Assembly (NCBI GenBank): GCA_963730375.1
Contig: CAVSRJ010000004.1
Coordinates: 1 to 64,000, forward strand
DNA length: 64,000 nucleotides
Direction: 5' to 3'
DNA from: UBA6224 sp963730375
GTDB lineage: Bacteria > Patescibacteriota > Saccharimonadia > Saccharimonadales > UBA4665
Below the pieces are notes generated by a model. The model was not told the DNA's origin. It saw only the letters and a list, made by a program, of their open reading frames with translations, and searched no databases. Made by a program: the position numbers and the translations under genes. This document shows, in pieces, positions 7,815 to 17,204 of this stretch. Position 1 is the first letter of the stretch. Every line of letters begins with the position of its first letter.

Positions 7815-8720
7815 TTACTGAATATCTTTAGGGGGAAGGGTAACCACGATGCTAGTGGCGAGACCGGATATGATGTCGCCTGCCGTACCTGGGCCGGAGT
7901 GACCAGATTTGTTAGGGCGTGAGATGCTGTCGACAACAGTCTTGCGCGCGGATTCATCGGCATTGGCGCCGTACAAAGATTCACCAGTAGTAATATCACC
8001 ATGTGCTCGCCAAATACTTGAATGGTCAGGCGCTTGGTCTGGTCCTGTATCAACCGTACCATCCCATCGCTTCCAAAGAGGGGTCTGCGGGACATTGATA
8101 GTAAAAGATGGGGTGCAGCTATTATCATCGCACGGGTGGACTCGAACCTTCTCGTAATCTATGAGAGCGGTCTGCAGATTACCGTCATCATCTTTGAACT
8201 TAATGAGGCTAACGCGTTTACGTTCCGTCTCGGATGATGCGGAATTTTTGCCATCAATTTTGCCGCCACCTAGGCCGGAGCCAGCTATTGTCCCAATCAG
8301 CATCCAGCCACCAAACGAGCCTGAAGACTGAAAATTATTAGAATCATACACCTCGTTCTTGACGCTGAACAGCGGAGTGGGCTTATCGTATGGTATGCGA
8401 GCATCGGCGAGGTAGTTGCACGCATAAATGTCTCCATCGCGCTGGTCTACTACGTTGGCGACGGTAACGGCATTTGGTAACGGCATTACCCTGTCTGGCG
8501 CACAGGATTCAGAGGGAGACATAGCGTCAGTCGCACGAGGATCAGATGAATAGTTGACAGTGCCGCAACCTGACAATACGGCCACACTAGATATGGCTGC
8601 TACTGTCGCATGCGGCCATCGTCGAGGACGGCTTGGTGGTGGGGAGACTGCTTCCTGGTTTTCTTCAACTGCCCGCAGAACAACAGGAATATCTGACAAA
8701 GTACTATGGCTATCTTTCAT
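7815..8720 (-). CDS. Membrane-anchored putative lipoprotein
   Basis: The start at 8720 is favoured over a GTG 18 bp upstream because GGAG lies 8 nt before the ATG. The roughly 301-residue protein has a cytoplasmic Pro/Arg-rich stretch, then a hydrophobic segment ending in LSGCGTV, a lipobox-like site at about residues 50-55. The mature part has several cysteines (ESCAPD, YACNYL, VHPCDDNSC) and a Gly-rich hydrophobic stretch (SFGGWMLIGTIAGSGLGGG). The unusually late lipobox could mean a signal-anchor rather than true lipidation. No known domain was recognised. It stands alone downstream of the response regulator gene, on the same strand. Confidence 0.6.
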   Translation of the reverse strand: MKDSHSTLSDIPVVLRAVEENQEAVSPPPSRPRRWPHATVAAISSVAVLSGCGTVNYSSDPRATDAMSPSESCAPDRVMPLPNAVTVANVVDQRDGDIYACNYLADARIPYDKPTPLFSVKNEVYDSNNFQSSGSFGGWMLIGTIAGSGLGGGKIDGKNSASSETERKRVSLIKFKDDDGNLQTALIDYEKVRVHPCDDNSCTPSFTINVPQTPLWKRWDGTVDTGPDQAPDHSSIWRAHGDITTGESLYGANADESARKTVVDSISRPNKSGHSGPGTAGDIISGLATSIVVTLPPKDIQ

Positions 8721-8808
8721 AGAGGAATCTCCGCCCACCTTAATAAATAATTAAGTAAACAGTACTACAATAGTGTAATAATTGCAAACATTCACTATAA
8801 ATATAAGT

Positions 8809-9222
8809 TTAGACTTTGAGCTGGTCGAGGAATTCGACGAGTTCGTGCGGGGTAATCTCGGCTTTGACGAGATAGCCATCGGCCTTTTTCTCAATGTCAT
8901 TGCGGACTTCATCACGCTGCTCCAGGTTGGTGGTGATGATAATCTTGCTGTGCAGGTTTGGGGTTTTGGCAGGGTCGCGCAGCTCGTGGAGTACATCGAT
9001 GCCAGTGATGCTCGGTATCATGAGGTCTAGTAGGATGACGTCATATTTATCGGTCTTTGCTTCCTTGAGGCCCTCCGCCCCGTCCAGAATAATGTTGACC
9101 TGATAGCCGGCTCGCGTCAGGGCTCGCTGGTATAGCTCACCGATGAAGTGCTCGTCCTCGATACAGAGGACAGATTTGCCGGCATGGGGTTGGCTGGCGG
9201 TCGTGGGAGAGGTGTCGCTCAT
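8809..9222 (-). CDS. Single-domain response regulator
   Basis: The 137-residue protein is a CheY-like receiver: acidic pair IEDEH at 21-25, phosphoacceptor Asp66 in VILLDLMIP, a Thr in IIITTNL and the conserved Lys in YLVKAEI near residue 118. There is no DNA-binding output domain, so it either acts by protein contact or relays phosphate. It lies 26 bp downstream of the histidine kinase gene and is its obvious partner. An AAGGA stands 4 nt before the ATG and a TACACT box 9 nt before it, so it may also have its own promoter. Confidence 0.92.
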   Translation of the reverse strand: MSDTSPTTASQPHAGKSVLCIEDEHFIGELYQRALTRAGYQVNIILDGAEGLKEAKTDKYDVILLDLMIPSITGIDVLHELRDPAKTPNLHSKIIITTNLEQRDEVRNDIEKKADGYLVKAEITPHELVEFLDQLKV

Positions 9223-9248
9223 AGTGTCCTTAGTGTAGCAGAATTGGC

Positions 9249-10784
9249 CTACCTGCGGTACAGGGAGTGGTTCTTAATCCAGCCATGGGCATTACGGGTA
9301 ATTTCACCGCTGCCGGGATGCTTGCGCTGCTCGTCCAGGTCCTTGTAGGGCACCACGGTGAAGCCAAAGGTACTGCCCTCGTTCTCCTTGCTACGCACCC
9401 AGATGTTGCCGCCATGTGCCGTCACGATGGCTTTGGACAGGTATAGCCCTAGTCCGGTGCCACCAATCTGTGCACGGTTGCGATGATCCCGATAAAATTT
9501 GCTAAAGAGGTTCGGCACGACGTTGGCTGGGATGCCCATACCCCAGTCCTGGACTGTCGTTTCGACCATGCCTTCGTCGTTGAGGCGCGCGACGATACGA
9601 ATACGGTCGCTCTGCCCTGAGTATTTGATGGCGTTGTCTATGAGGTTGGTGACCACCTCCTGGATACCGACGCGGTCTGCGCCGACAGTTGGCAAATCTT
9701 CCGGAATAGCGACCTCCAACTTGATGCCTCGCACCGAGGCTCGTAATTGCATGGTCTCAATACAGCGCTTCAATACATTCGACCATGATTCCTCGTGTAA
9801 TTGCAGTACGAGTTGGTCCTCATCGACACGGGCAACATTGAGGATGTTATTGACGAACTCGGTGAGCTGCTCGGAGCTGGCACGCATTTTACGCATAAAG
9901 TCTACGAGGTCAGGCTCCAGCTTTGGCGCTGCTTCCTCTTCGAATACCTCAATATAGCCGCGCAGCAGTGTGAGCGGCGTCCTGAGTTCGTGGACGGCTA
10001 AGGCGATAAAGCTGACCGCCTGGTCGTCTTGGCTGTACTGGTCGGTATGGTCGAACAAAACCAGCATCGTTTCGTAGCTGTCGTCGTTGCGCTGATTATA
10101 GAAAGCAGCCAGGTCGAACAGGCGCGCTGGACGTTTGTCGGCGACGTTGAGTCGGACTCGCTCCCACGAGCTCGTGGCGACAACGCTATCGTCGCGTACT
10201 TTTTCCAGCCAGGCATCAAAGGTACTTTCACTGGGAAACGACATATCAATGACGGAATAAACATTTTTGCCAACAAAGTCTTCGATGGAGCCGCCGAGAT
10301 ACGTTGCAGCAGGTTCATTACAGTACACAATTGTTTGTTTGTCATCCAGGATAAAGACCGGTAGCGGCATGTTTTGCAACATAAACGCCGCTTGGTGACT
10401 CTTGGCAACGCTGATTTGACTGCCTGGGTGCTCAGCCTGCGTGGCAAACTGATATATCTGACTCGTCAGGCTGGTCACCATCTCGCGACCCAGCTTGAGG
10501 GATTTGATGTCTGGAGCCGCTACGGGGTGGTCGCCCGGTGCAATGTGCATGACGGCCTGCCATACCGCCTTGAGTGGCTCGAGGATGTACGAGGCGCTCG
10601 TAAAAGCGAAGAGGAGCGGGAGCAAGATTCCGACGCCAGCTAGCAATGGTAGCAGCACGGTACTGCCGAGTGCAAAGTACTGCTCACCAATCCACCACAG
10701 TTGAATGATAAAGATATTGTTCAGGATGAGTATGGCGAGAAGGTGTTGCCTGACCCGTGCGCGAAGCTGCTCGAAGTGGTCCAT
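9249..10784 (-). CDS. PAS-domain sensor histidine kinase
   Basis: The 511-residue protein has two N-terminal membrane helices (about 13-34 and 42-68), a PAS domain (about 130-250), the phosphorylated His265 in ALAVHELRTPL, and an ATPase domain with N box NLIDNAIKYSG, G1 DWGMGIP and G2 GGTGLGLYLS. The two helices leave almost no external loop, so the signal is probably sensed in the membrane or by the PAS domain. It starts 3 bp after the DUF3048 gene's stop and precedes the receiver gene by 26 bp, forming a three-gene operon. Confidence 0.95.
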   Translation of the reverse strand: MDHFEQLRARVRQHLLAILILNNIFIIQLWWIGEQYFALGSTVLLPLLAGVGILLPLLFAFTSASYILEPLKAVWQAVMHIAPGDHPVAAPDIKSLKLGREMVTSLTSQIYQFATQAEHPGSQISVAKSHQAAFMLQNMPLPVFILDDKQTIVYCNEPAATYLGGSIEDFVGKNVYSVIDMSFPSESTFDAWLEKVRDDSVVATSSWERVRLNVADKRPARLFDLAAFYNQRNDDSYETMLVLFDHTDQYSQDDQAVSFIALAVHELRTPLTLLRGYIEVFEEEAAPKLEPDLVDFMRKMRASSEQLTEFVNNILNVARVDEDQLVLQLHEESWSNVLKRCIETMQLRASVRGIKLEVAIPEDLPTVGADRVGIQEVVTNLIDNAIKYSGQSDRIRIVARLNDEGMVETTVQDWGMGIPANVVPNLFSKFYRDHRNRAQIGGTGLGLYLSKAIVTAHGGNIWVRSKENEGSTFGFTVVPYKDLDEQRKHPGSGEITRNAHGWIKNHSLYRR

Positions 10785-10786
10785 TG

Positions 10787-12061
10787 CTACTGATACGTTA
10801 CATCACTATTTTGGGAGACAACACTGATCCAGGTTTGGCCGGGTGTAAGCTGCACGGGCATGCCCTTGCTGTCCTTGAGGACGAATTGGCTGTCTCGTGC
10901 ATCACGACTCCATGTGCCCTTAACAGCTTTGCCATTCTGGAAGACGTACATGCTCCCGCTGCCGGTCGACTTGTATTTGGAGTGATAGCCGTCGCTCTCG
11001 CGAGAATATGCCATGACTAGCGCGATAACTACTTTTGGTGTGTTCTGGGTCTGCTTACCGGATTTTGAGAGGCTCATGTGTGCTTCACCGCCCTCAAAAC
11101 GCTTGTAATCGTTGTGTGCCGTGTCGTAGGTGTAGCGCACGTCATAGGCTGAGCCGGGATAGTTAAACTGTATGGTTTTGGTGGTGATGTCTGCCTTGGC
11201 GATTTTTGGCTCGGTCTTGAGGTGTTCGAATCCGGTAAATTCACTGGTTTTGTAGTCGCGTTGTTTTTCGTACTTGGACAGTTCTGTCTGCGAGGTATAC
11301 ATGTTGTGCGGTGCGTACCGGCTGGAAATGCGGTGGAAATATTGGGCGCCGGCAAATTGGTCGAGGTTTTTGACGCGATACTTGTTGATATCGCTCAGTG
11401 CCTCAGGGCTACCACCAACATGGGCGAGCGCGCAGTCAAACGTCTGGCACCATTCAACAAAATATGGGCGAGCCGAACGTACCGGCCCGATGTACTCGGA
11501 CTTGGTGTCCTGGAATAGCGCCATGAACCGCGTGATACCCGCCTCTGCGATAGCTTCATAGACAATACCCGCCTGATTGAGGCTGGACTGAGGTCGGGCA
11601 AAGACGCTGTTTTCTATCATGACGCCGGTCACCTGCAGCTTGTTAATAGCCGGGTCAACCTGCAGGCCGGTCAATTTGCTGGGGACAGTGGTTGAGGTTG
11701 GTGCGTGGTAGACCGGATATGACGGCACAACCGGTGGTCCGGGTTGTCGTAATAATACAATCGATACAACGCCAGCGATAATAACGATGCCGCCGAGCAC
11801 GCCGTAAAACAGTTTGTGGCGACGATCGAGGTTGGTCAGCCAGTCTTTGAAGCGTTTATGCGGTGCGGTGCTGGGAGCTGTCTCTTCGACGGTTTGTGAA
11901 GTATCAGGCGGAGGACCGTATTCTTCTTCGATTTTCTTTTCGTCTACCTGCTCGTTGTTGCCGAGAGCGTCCTGGTATTGTTGGTCCGGCGTCGGTTGCG
12001 CGCCGGTTTGGGGTTCATCACGCCCAGGGCTAGCCCCCGACGAATCGTTCTCATCTTGCAT
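10787..12061 (-). CDS. DUF3048 membrane-anchored protein (YerB-like)
   Basis: This 424-residue protein has a long acidic, Pro/Gln-rich cytoplasmic N-terminus (1-95), one membrane helix (about 100-122, FYGVLGGIVIIAGVVSIVLL) and an external DUF3048 region with VMIENSVFARPQSSLNQAGIVYEAIAEAG-type sequence and IGPVRSARPYFVEW. The biochemical role of YerB-like proteins is unknown. A perfect TACAAT box lies 6 nt before the ATG with no ribosome site, so the operon mRNA is probably leaderless. The kinase and response regulator follow immediately, suggesting the external domain is linked to signalling. The gene is intact. Confidence 0.85.
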   Translation of the reverse strand: MQDENDSSGASPGRDEPQTGAQPTPDQQYQDALGNNEQVDEKKIEEEYGPPPDTSQTVEETAPSTAPHKRFKDWLTNLDRRHKLFYGVLGGIVIIAGVVSIVLLRQPGPPVVPSYPVYHAPTSTTVPSKLTGLQVDPAINKLQVTGVMIENSVFARPQSSLNQAGIVYEAIAEAGITRFMALFQDTKSEYIGPVRSARPYFVEWCQTFDCALAHVGGSPEALSDINKYRVKNLDQFAGAQYFHRISSRYAPHNMYTSQTELSKYEKQRDYKTSEFTGFEHLKTEPKIAKADITTKTIQFNYPGSAYDVRYTYDTAHNDYKRFEGGEAHMSLSKSGKQTQNTPKVVIALVMAYSRESDGYHSKYKSTGSGSMYVFQNGKAVKGTWSRDARDSQFVLKDSKGMPVQLTPGQTWISVVSQNSDVTYQ

Positions 12062-12073
12062 AAGCGTATTGTA
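12062..12073 (-). promoter_or_regulatory. -10 box of DUF3048/kinase operon, leaderless
   Basis: Reverse strand reads TACAAT, 6 nt, then the ATG. With the usual 6-7 nt from -10 to +1, transcription would begin at the start codon. Confidence 0.7.
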
Positions 12074-12088
12074 GCAAGTTCTGTCAGA

Positions 12089-13519
12089 CTACGCTAATGC
12101 TGTGAGCATCGTGTCAATCCGAGCCAGGCTGCGCTCTTTGCCCAGCACATGCAGCGTGTCAGCCAGGGCTGGACTAAATGGTGCTTGGGTTGTAGCAATA
12201 CGAATCAAGCTAAAGAGTACCCCGGGTTTTTGGCCGGTGGTTTCCAGGAGTCCGTTGAGCCGTTGACTCAGATCCTCTACGCTAAAATCTGATTCGGATA
12301 GGGTCGCTTTGGCGGCACGCAGGTACTCGGCCAGATCACTGTGGCTGTGCTTTTTGAGTTGCTTGTTGGTATCGACCAAACTGAGGTCCACTGGCAAATC
12401 GGTGAAGAAGAACTCGACTTGGCCCGGCAATTCAGATAAATACTTGAGTCGCTCCTGAGCGAGCGCCAGGACGTTTCGCTTATACTCCTGGGCGGCATCG
12501 CTGGCGCTGTCTGGCCAAAAGGGTTCACTGCGTTGATACAAGTCATCAATGGTTAGACTGCGAATCCAGCTGCCATCCATCCATTCGAGGCGCTTTTCGT
12601 CAAAGCGCGCCCCTGCCCGACCGACACGCTCGAGGCTAAATTTCTGCACGAGTTCATCCCGACTGAAGATTTCCTGTGTTGTACCGTCGTTCCAGCCAAG
12701 TGTGGCGATAAAGTTTATCATTGCTTCCTCGAGGTAACCTTCACGGAGATAGTCGAGCACGTCTTTGGCGCCATCACGCTTGCTTAGCTTTTTGTTGCCC
12801 TGTTCGTTCATGATGTGCGGCATGGTCGCAAGTATGGGCCGCTCAAACTCGAGTGCTTCGTACAAATTTAGGTAGTTTGGCACACTCGCCACAAACTCTT
12901 GGCCGCGGATAACGTGGCTAATTGCCATTTCGTGGTCGTCGATGATGTGGGCAAAGTTGTAGGTGGGAAAGCCATCTGACTTGATAAGGATAAAATCGTC
13001 GATGGCTTCTTTGCCAGCGTGCAGCTCGCCCATGACCGCGTCCTGCCACTGGTAATCTTTTGGCTCGGACTTGAAGCGAAGTGGTGTGGTGCCGTCCCAC
13101 TCGGGCGGATTGTCTGGTCGGTGGTTACGGTATAGAAACGGCTGTTTAGCTTGCTGGGCTTGCTCGCGAAATGCCTGGACTTCGGCCTGTGTGTACGGGT
13201 CGGCGTAGGCGCGGCCGCTATCAATGAGGGTTTGTGCCCAAGTCTTGTAGATATCGAGGCGCTCGGTTTGGCGATATGGCCCGTATTCACCCGGCATATC
13301 CGGTCCTTCGTCGTAGTCCAGGCCTAGAGCACGAAGACTTTCGATAATATGTGCCTCGGCACCCTGCACTTCCCTGGCTCTATCGGTGTCTTCGATACGT
13401 AACACAAACTGACCGCCCTGTTGACGCGCCACTAGCCACGCAAACAGTGCGGTGCGTATACCACCCACGTGTAAATAGCCGGTGGGACTGGGCGCAAATC
13501 GAGTTCGAACGGGTTTCAT
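12089..13519 (-). CDS. gltX: Glutamyl-tRNA synthetase
   Basis: The enzyme charges tRNA-Glu with glutamate for translation. The class I signature appears as APSPTGYLHVGGIRT at about residues 8-22 and the KMSKS loop as KKLSKRDGA near residue 240; RIEDTDRAR and the long C-terminal helical anticodon-binding part are present. The start at 13519 (MKPVRTRF) is used because a TATACT box ends 7 nt upstream; an in-frame extension of 11 codons would overlap this promoter. At 476 residues it has normal length. It may also misacylate tRNA-Gln for the GatCAB pathway, as in many bacteria without GlnRS, but no such gene is in the window. Confidence 0.97.
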   Translation of the reverse strand: MKPVRTRFAPSPTGYLHVGGIRTALFAWLVARQQGGQFVLRIEDTDRAREVQGAEAHIIESLRALGLDYDEGPDMPGEYGPYRQTERLDIYKTWAQTLIDSGRAYADPYTQAEVQAFREQAQQAKQPFLYRNHRPDNPPEWDGTTPLRFKSEPKDYQWQDAVMGELHAGKEAIDDFILIKSDGFPTYNFAHIIDDHEMAISHVIRGQEFVASVPNYLNLYEALEFERPILATMPHIMNEQGNKKLSKRDGAKDVLDYLREGYLEEAMINFIATLGWNDGTTQEIFSRDELVQKFSLERVGRAGARFDEKRLEWMDGSWIRSLTIDDLYQRSEPFWPDSASDAAQEYKRNVLALAQERLKYLSELPGQVEFFFTDLPVDLSLVDTNKQLKKHSHSDLAEYLRAAKATLSESDFSVEDLSQRLNGLLETTGQKPGVLFSLIRIATTQAPFSPALADTLHVLGKERSLARIDTMLTALA

Positions 13520-13602
13520 CAGGGGTAGTATAGCGTATAAGTGAACAGACACAAAGCTGCTACGTTGCGTTTATTGAGTTGTATTGTACAATGTTGTACC
13601 TA

Positions 13603-13920
13603 ATGGATAGACCAAAATTCTATGATCAAGTGTTGGTTGCGTCGCCGGAGCGATTGAACCCGCATAAAACACACGCCCATGTACCAACTGAGCTTGTTGC
13701 GGAAGCGGTGACGGAGGTTCGTGCAACCTGTACTGCTGAGCAGGCTGGTGAGCTGGAGGAGGAAGACATATCATGCCAACTAGGTGTCCAGGAGTTTGTT
13801 ACGCGCGATGATTGTGTGTTCATTGGGCTGGTCGCGTGCGCGGGCTGTGACGCCCCGGATAGAGCTTTGAAAAAGACGAGCGGACCAGAGCTCACTCACA
13901 TGCGACTACGTCCTCGCTAG
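13603..13920 (+). CDS. Small cysteine-containing protein, unknown
   Basis: This roughly 105-residue protein starts at MDRPKFYDQV; a TACAAT box lies 10 nt upstream. It has five cysteines (RATCTAEQ, ISCQLG, DDCVF, VACAGCDAP), the last pair as CAGC, which could bind metal or form disulfides. There is no signal peptide. No family is recognised. It is divergent from gltX and followed 59 bp later by another small cysteine-containing gene. Confidence 0.55.
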   Translation: MDRPKFYDQVLVASPERLNPHKTHAHVPTELVAEAVTEVRATCTAEQAGELEEEDISCQLGVQEFVTRDDCVFIGLVACAGCDAPDRALKKTSGPELTHMRLRPR

Positions 13921-13979
13921 ACAAAACGTTGATTATTTTATTGCATAATTACCCGTAGTATGAGTACTATTACCTTCCG

Positions 13980-14321
13980 ATGGAATCACCGGATATCCAC
14001 AGACAAATAGTCTTTCCCACCCTCGAGGAGGACTTGCCAGCGTTGGTGGACGTGTCTGATACCGCGGCAGCGGCCGCTACTACCAAAGCGCGACAGGATT
14101 GCGAACAGTGGCAATGTGCCCTCAGAAGTTCACGTGATCCAGATTGTGGCTTACGATATAACACGACACACCCCAGTGGAGCTGGGTATATAGCGTGTTG
14201 GGGCTCAAAGTATGCGGAGGGCGGATGCTATTCACCGCCTGTGGTCGAGGCAGCATATCGACAGTTATCACAGAAGTCATCGCCAGAGGGCGATTCACAT
14301 ACTGAGGGCGAGCTGGACTAG
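13980..14321 (+). CDS. Small cysteine-containing protein, unknown
   Basis: A 113-residue soluble protein with an acidic first third and an Ala-rich stretch, then cysteines in DCEQWQCAL, DPDCGLRY, IACWGS and GGCYSPP. A TACTAT box lies 9 nt before the ATG. No family is recognised; the Cys pattern could make a small metal-binding fold. Its last 27 bp overlap the end of the converging membrane-protein gene. Confidence 0.5.
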   Translation: MESPDIHRQIVFPTLEEDLPALVDVSDTAAAAATTKARQDCEQWQCALRSSRDPDCGLRYNTTHPSGAGYIACWGSKYAEGGCYSPPVVEAAYRQLSQKSSPEGDSHTEGELD

Positions 14322-15473
14322 TTGGTTGGTCGAGAGGCTACCCTGGGTATCGACTTGATACCATACGCCGTTGTCGACCCACGTGGCGTCGTTATTACCG
14401 TACATATAAATCGTGCGGCCGGCGGCATCGATAGTCTGGTAGGTGCGCGCTTTGCTGGCAACGAAGGTGTCGCGAAGGGCGTTGCTGTCCCAGCTGGTCT
14501 TTTTCTGGAGAATGCTGAACGTCTCACCACTATTATTTGAAAAACTGACAGCGACTTTACCAGTGCTGTAGCTCAAGTCGCCAGCAGCAAATCCGTCTGG
14601 GGTGAAGCTAGGCATGTGAGCCGAGATACCGGCTTTGCTGGCGGCATAGTGCATGCTGAGGTTGGCCTTCTGTTGCCAAGCAAAGAAGCCGACGAGCAAG
14701 GCGATAGCGAGTGAAGCAGCCCCAAAACTGAGGGCGCGACTGGTTGTGGTGCGGGGTCGGTGTCGGGCGTGACGCTTGGCGGATGGTTTTTCGACGTGCA
14801 TATTTGCCCGAGCCAAGGCCTGCTCAAAAATATCGGTAGAATGCGCGACCGGGGCTTGCGGTTGGCGAAGTGTCTGGGCAGACGCGTCAGCATGCACGGG
14901 GCGGACGGCTGGTTTTGCCGGTGCAGCAGCTTGCCGTTCGACTGCAGTGGTGCGCGGTGCGAGCGCTGCACGATCCAGAGCGTGTCGACGGACCTCGTTG
15001 TGGCGAGGCGTCAATTTGGCACGTTGGACGCGGCGAGGGTCCACCTGGTACGAGGAGGCTTTTGGTGTGACTTCTATGGAAGGTTGCTTGACGAGAACAT
15101 CGGTGCGCTGCTGTGCTTTGCTGTGACGCTTTAGGCTGGCCGGTGTCGGCTTTTGCACGGCGTGACGCATTAATGTTTTGCTGGTGCTCGGTTGGTGGTG
15201 ACGAACGTGCTGGCCGGGTGCGCGAACGATATCCGACACTTGTTTCCGAGAAGATTTTGCTGGATGAGCGGTCGGAACGGCTTTTATTGGCTGCGTAGCA
15301 GTGGCGGGTTTGTGTGGTGCGGCCGTGGGCACAGTAAAACCGTCAACGGCTCTATGCCGAAGCTTGTTTACCTCTCGACTGCCCGCTCCTATCGGTGAAC
15401 TACCCAGGAAGGCGCCAGTCACAGCGTCATAGCGTTTGCCATTTAGCTCTATTATGTTTGATTTTTCGGCCAC
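14295..15473 (-). CDS. Single-pass membrane protein with basic tail
   Basis: The 392-residue product begins at a GTG (MAEKSNIIELNGKRYDAVTG). Residues 40-245 are low-complexity, rich in Ala, Pro, His, Arg, and Lys, and probably disordered in the cytoplasm. One membrane helix lies at about 252-272 (ALSFGAASLAIALLVGFFAW), followed by an external domain of about 120 residues with YMYGNNDATWVDNGVWYQVD. The external part faintly resembles small anti-sigma-associated or DUF4367-type domains; I do not press that. GAGGG stands 16 nt from the GTG, so the start could be slightly different. It converges on the small gene before it. Confidence 0.6.
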   Translation of the reverse strand: MAEKSNIIELNGKRYDAVTGAFLGSSPIGAGSREVNKLRHRAVDGFTVPTAAPHKPATATQPIKAVPTAHPAKSSRKQVSDIVRAPGQHVRHHQPSTSKTLMRHAVQKPTPASLKRHSKAQQRTDVLVKQPSIEVTPKASSYQVDPRRVQRAKLTPRHNEVRRHALDRAALAPRTTAVERQAAAPAKPAVRPVHADASAQTLRQPQAPVAHSTDIFEQALARANMHVEKPSAKRHARHRPRTTTSRALSFGAASLAIALLVGFFAWQQKANLSMHYAASKAGISAHMPSFTPDGFAAGDLSYSTGKVAVSFSNNSGETFSILQKKTSWDSNALRDTFVASKARTYQTIDAAGRTIYMYGNNDATWVDNGVWYQVDTQGSLSTNQLVQLALSM

Positions 15474-15647
15474 TCTTTTATTACTACCCTCATTGTGCTT
15501 AAGCGGAATAGTACTATCTTAAACCGAATTATACCTATGCTGCAAGTGGTTTACGTCACATTATCGTATTTGCAAATGTATATCCATGATATGGGCATCC
15601 CACCAGTCGTTGTAGTAGACTACTAATGGTGCTGTGCGCCTACCAAT

Positions 15648-17141
15648 ATGGATTTTTTAGACCCAGAACTTCACCGCAGGCATATCCGACGATTATTCGT
15701 TAGTTATGGCCTCGTTAGCATGATTGTACTGCTTAGTGCGACCATGTTGTTTTTTATGGTTAATGGATTAAATCTATCACGCAGTGGAGAGGTTATTTAC
15801 AAAGGTCTGATATTCCTGTCGAGTGCACCTGGTGGTGCAGATGTCTACGTCGATGGAGTATCTGTCAAAAAACAGACAAACACCCGTCTGAACATCCCAG
15901 AAGGTTCATATGAACTGCAATTACAGCGGCCAGGGTATCGAACGTGGCAACGACACGTGGTAGTGCGTGGCGGTACTCTAGTGCGTTACGACTACCCGGT
16001 GCTATTCCCCGAAACGCTTACTACTGAAACTGTCGCCACCTATAAGAACACGCAACCCGGCCTCGGCAGTGTTTCAATAGATCATCGATGGCTACTGATA
16101 CAGCGTGATGCCTCAACTGCCACATTTGATTTGTATGACACGACACGTCCGACCATTGCGCCGATCACGCAAACACTGCCGCCGAGCCTGTATGCTGCCG
16201 GTGGCACACAGCGATGGCAGGAGGTTGCCTGGGCTGACGACAATCGCCACCTAATCCTTAAGCATAGTTATGGGTTGAAGGGCTCGGTCGAATTTGTGCT
16301 GTATGACAGCAAAGCTCCACAGGACTCGGTCAATCTCAGCCAATTGTTTGAATCAAGCCCGTCTGATGTCAGGCTGGTGAATAGCAAATACGACTCCTAC
16401 TACCTGTATTCGAAAAGCACTGAGATACTACAGACAGCAAGTTTGACCTCACCTACGCCGCAGAAACTCCTCGACGGTGTGCTGAGCTACGACACATATC
16501 AACGCGACTATGTCTTGTATGTTACCAAGACGACGGGAGGCGATGGCCACTCTACCGCCGTTCTACGTCTGCGCAAGGCCGACCAAACATATACCGTGAG
16601 TCAGCTACCCGATGGGACGAGCTATAGCGTCGCGCTAACCACGTTTAGCGGCGATACCTATGTGGCCGCGGCAGCGAAGAATCAACCGTCCGTCTCCGTA
16701 TACAAAAATCCGATCGAGCAGGCTTCGACAGATGTATCTGCGGTGTCGCCACTCACCACGATTCGGCTGAGTCAGCCCAGCTATCTGTCATTCTCGCCCG
16801 GGGGGCAGTTACTGTTCGCTCAATCTGGCCAGGACTTCGTATCATACAATTTGCGGTACAAAACTCAGTATCGCTACAGTAAATCCCCGCCTGTCGATGC
16901 CGGCCAGGCGCACGCCACCTGGATGGATGGGGCGCATTTGCAATATGTGAGCAACGGCCAGCTGTATGTCTTTGACTATGATGGAACGAACCCCCAGATA
17001 TTAATCCCGTCATGGCGGATTGACCACGTGTTCTATACCAAGAGCCAGAAGGTTGTCTACACCTTGGTGTCTGAGAAGTCAGGTGGCGTTACTAATACTA
17101 TTTTGACTCGCACGCCGCTGCGTACGCCTGCTGATCAATAG
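15648..17141 (+). CDS. PEGA-domain membrane-anchored protein
   Basis: The 497-residue protein has a short cytoplasmic N-terminus, one membrane helix at about 18-41 (LVSMIVLLSATMLFFMVNGL), and a PEGA domain at about 55-120 (APGGADVYVDGV, then IPEGSYELQLQRPGYRTWQR). The remaining external region of about 370 residues is rich in beta-type repeats and could form a propeller-like fold (WQEVAWADDNRHLILK, FSPGGQLLFAQSG). PEGA domains occur in surface proteins that likely bind other envelope parts. A TAGACT box lies about 26 nt upstream; no Shine-Dalgarno is evident. It lies between two minus-strand genes and is intact. Confidence 0.8.
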   Translation: MDFLDPELHRRHIRRLFVSYGLVSMIVLLSATMLFFMVNGLNLSRSGEVIYKGLIFLSSAPGGADVYVDGVSVKKQTNTRLNIPEGSYELQLQRPGYRTWQRHVVVRGGTLVRYDYPVLFPETLTTETVATYKNTQPGLGSVSIDHRWLLIQRDASTATFDLYDTTRPTIAPITQTLPPSLYAAGGTQRWQEVAWADDNRHLILKHSYGLKGSVEFVLYDSKAPQDSVNLSQLFESSPSDVRLVNSKYDSYYLYSKSTEILQTASLTSPTPQKLLDGVLSYDTYQRDYVLYVTKTTGGDGHSTAVLRLRKADQTYTVSQLPDGTSYSVALTTFSGDTYVAAAAKNQPSVSVYKNPIEQASTDVSAVSPLTTIRLSQPSYLSFSPGGQLLFAQSGQDFVSYNLRYKTQYRYSKSPPVDAGQAHATWMDGAHLQYVSNGQLYVFDYDGTNPQILIPSWRIDHVFYTKSQKVVYTLVSEKSGGVTNTILTRTPLRTPADQ

Positions 17142-17204
17142 TTACACGAGCCCGTCTTTTAGAAGCAATGGATTGACCTTCGTCCAAATGCGTATCCGAA
17201 ATTC

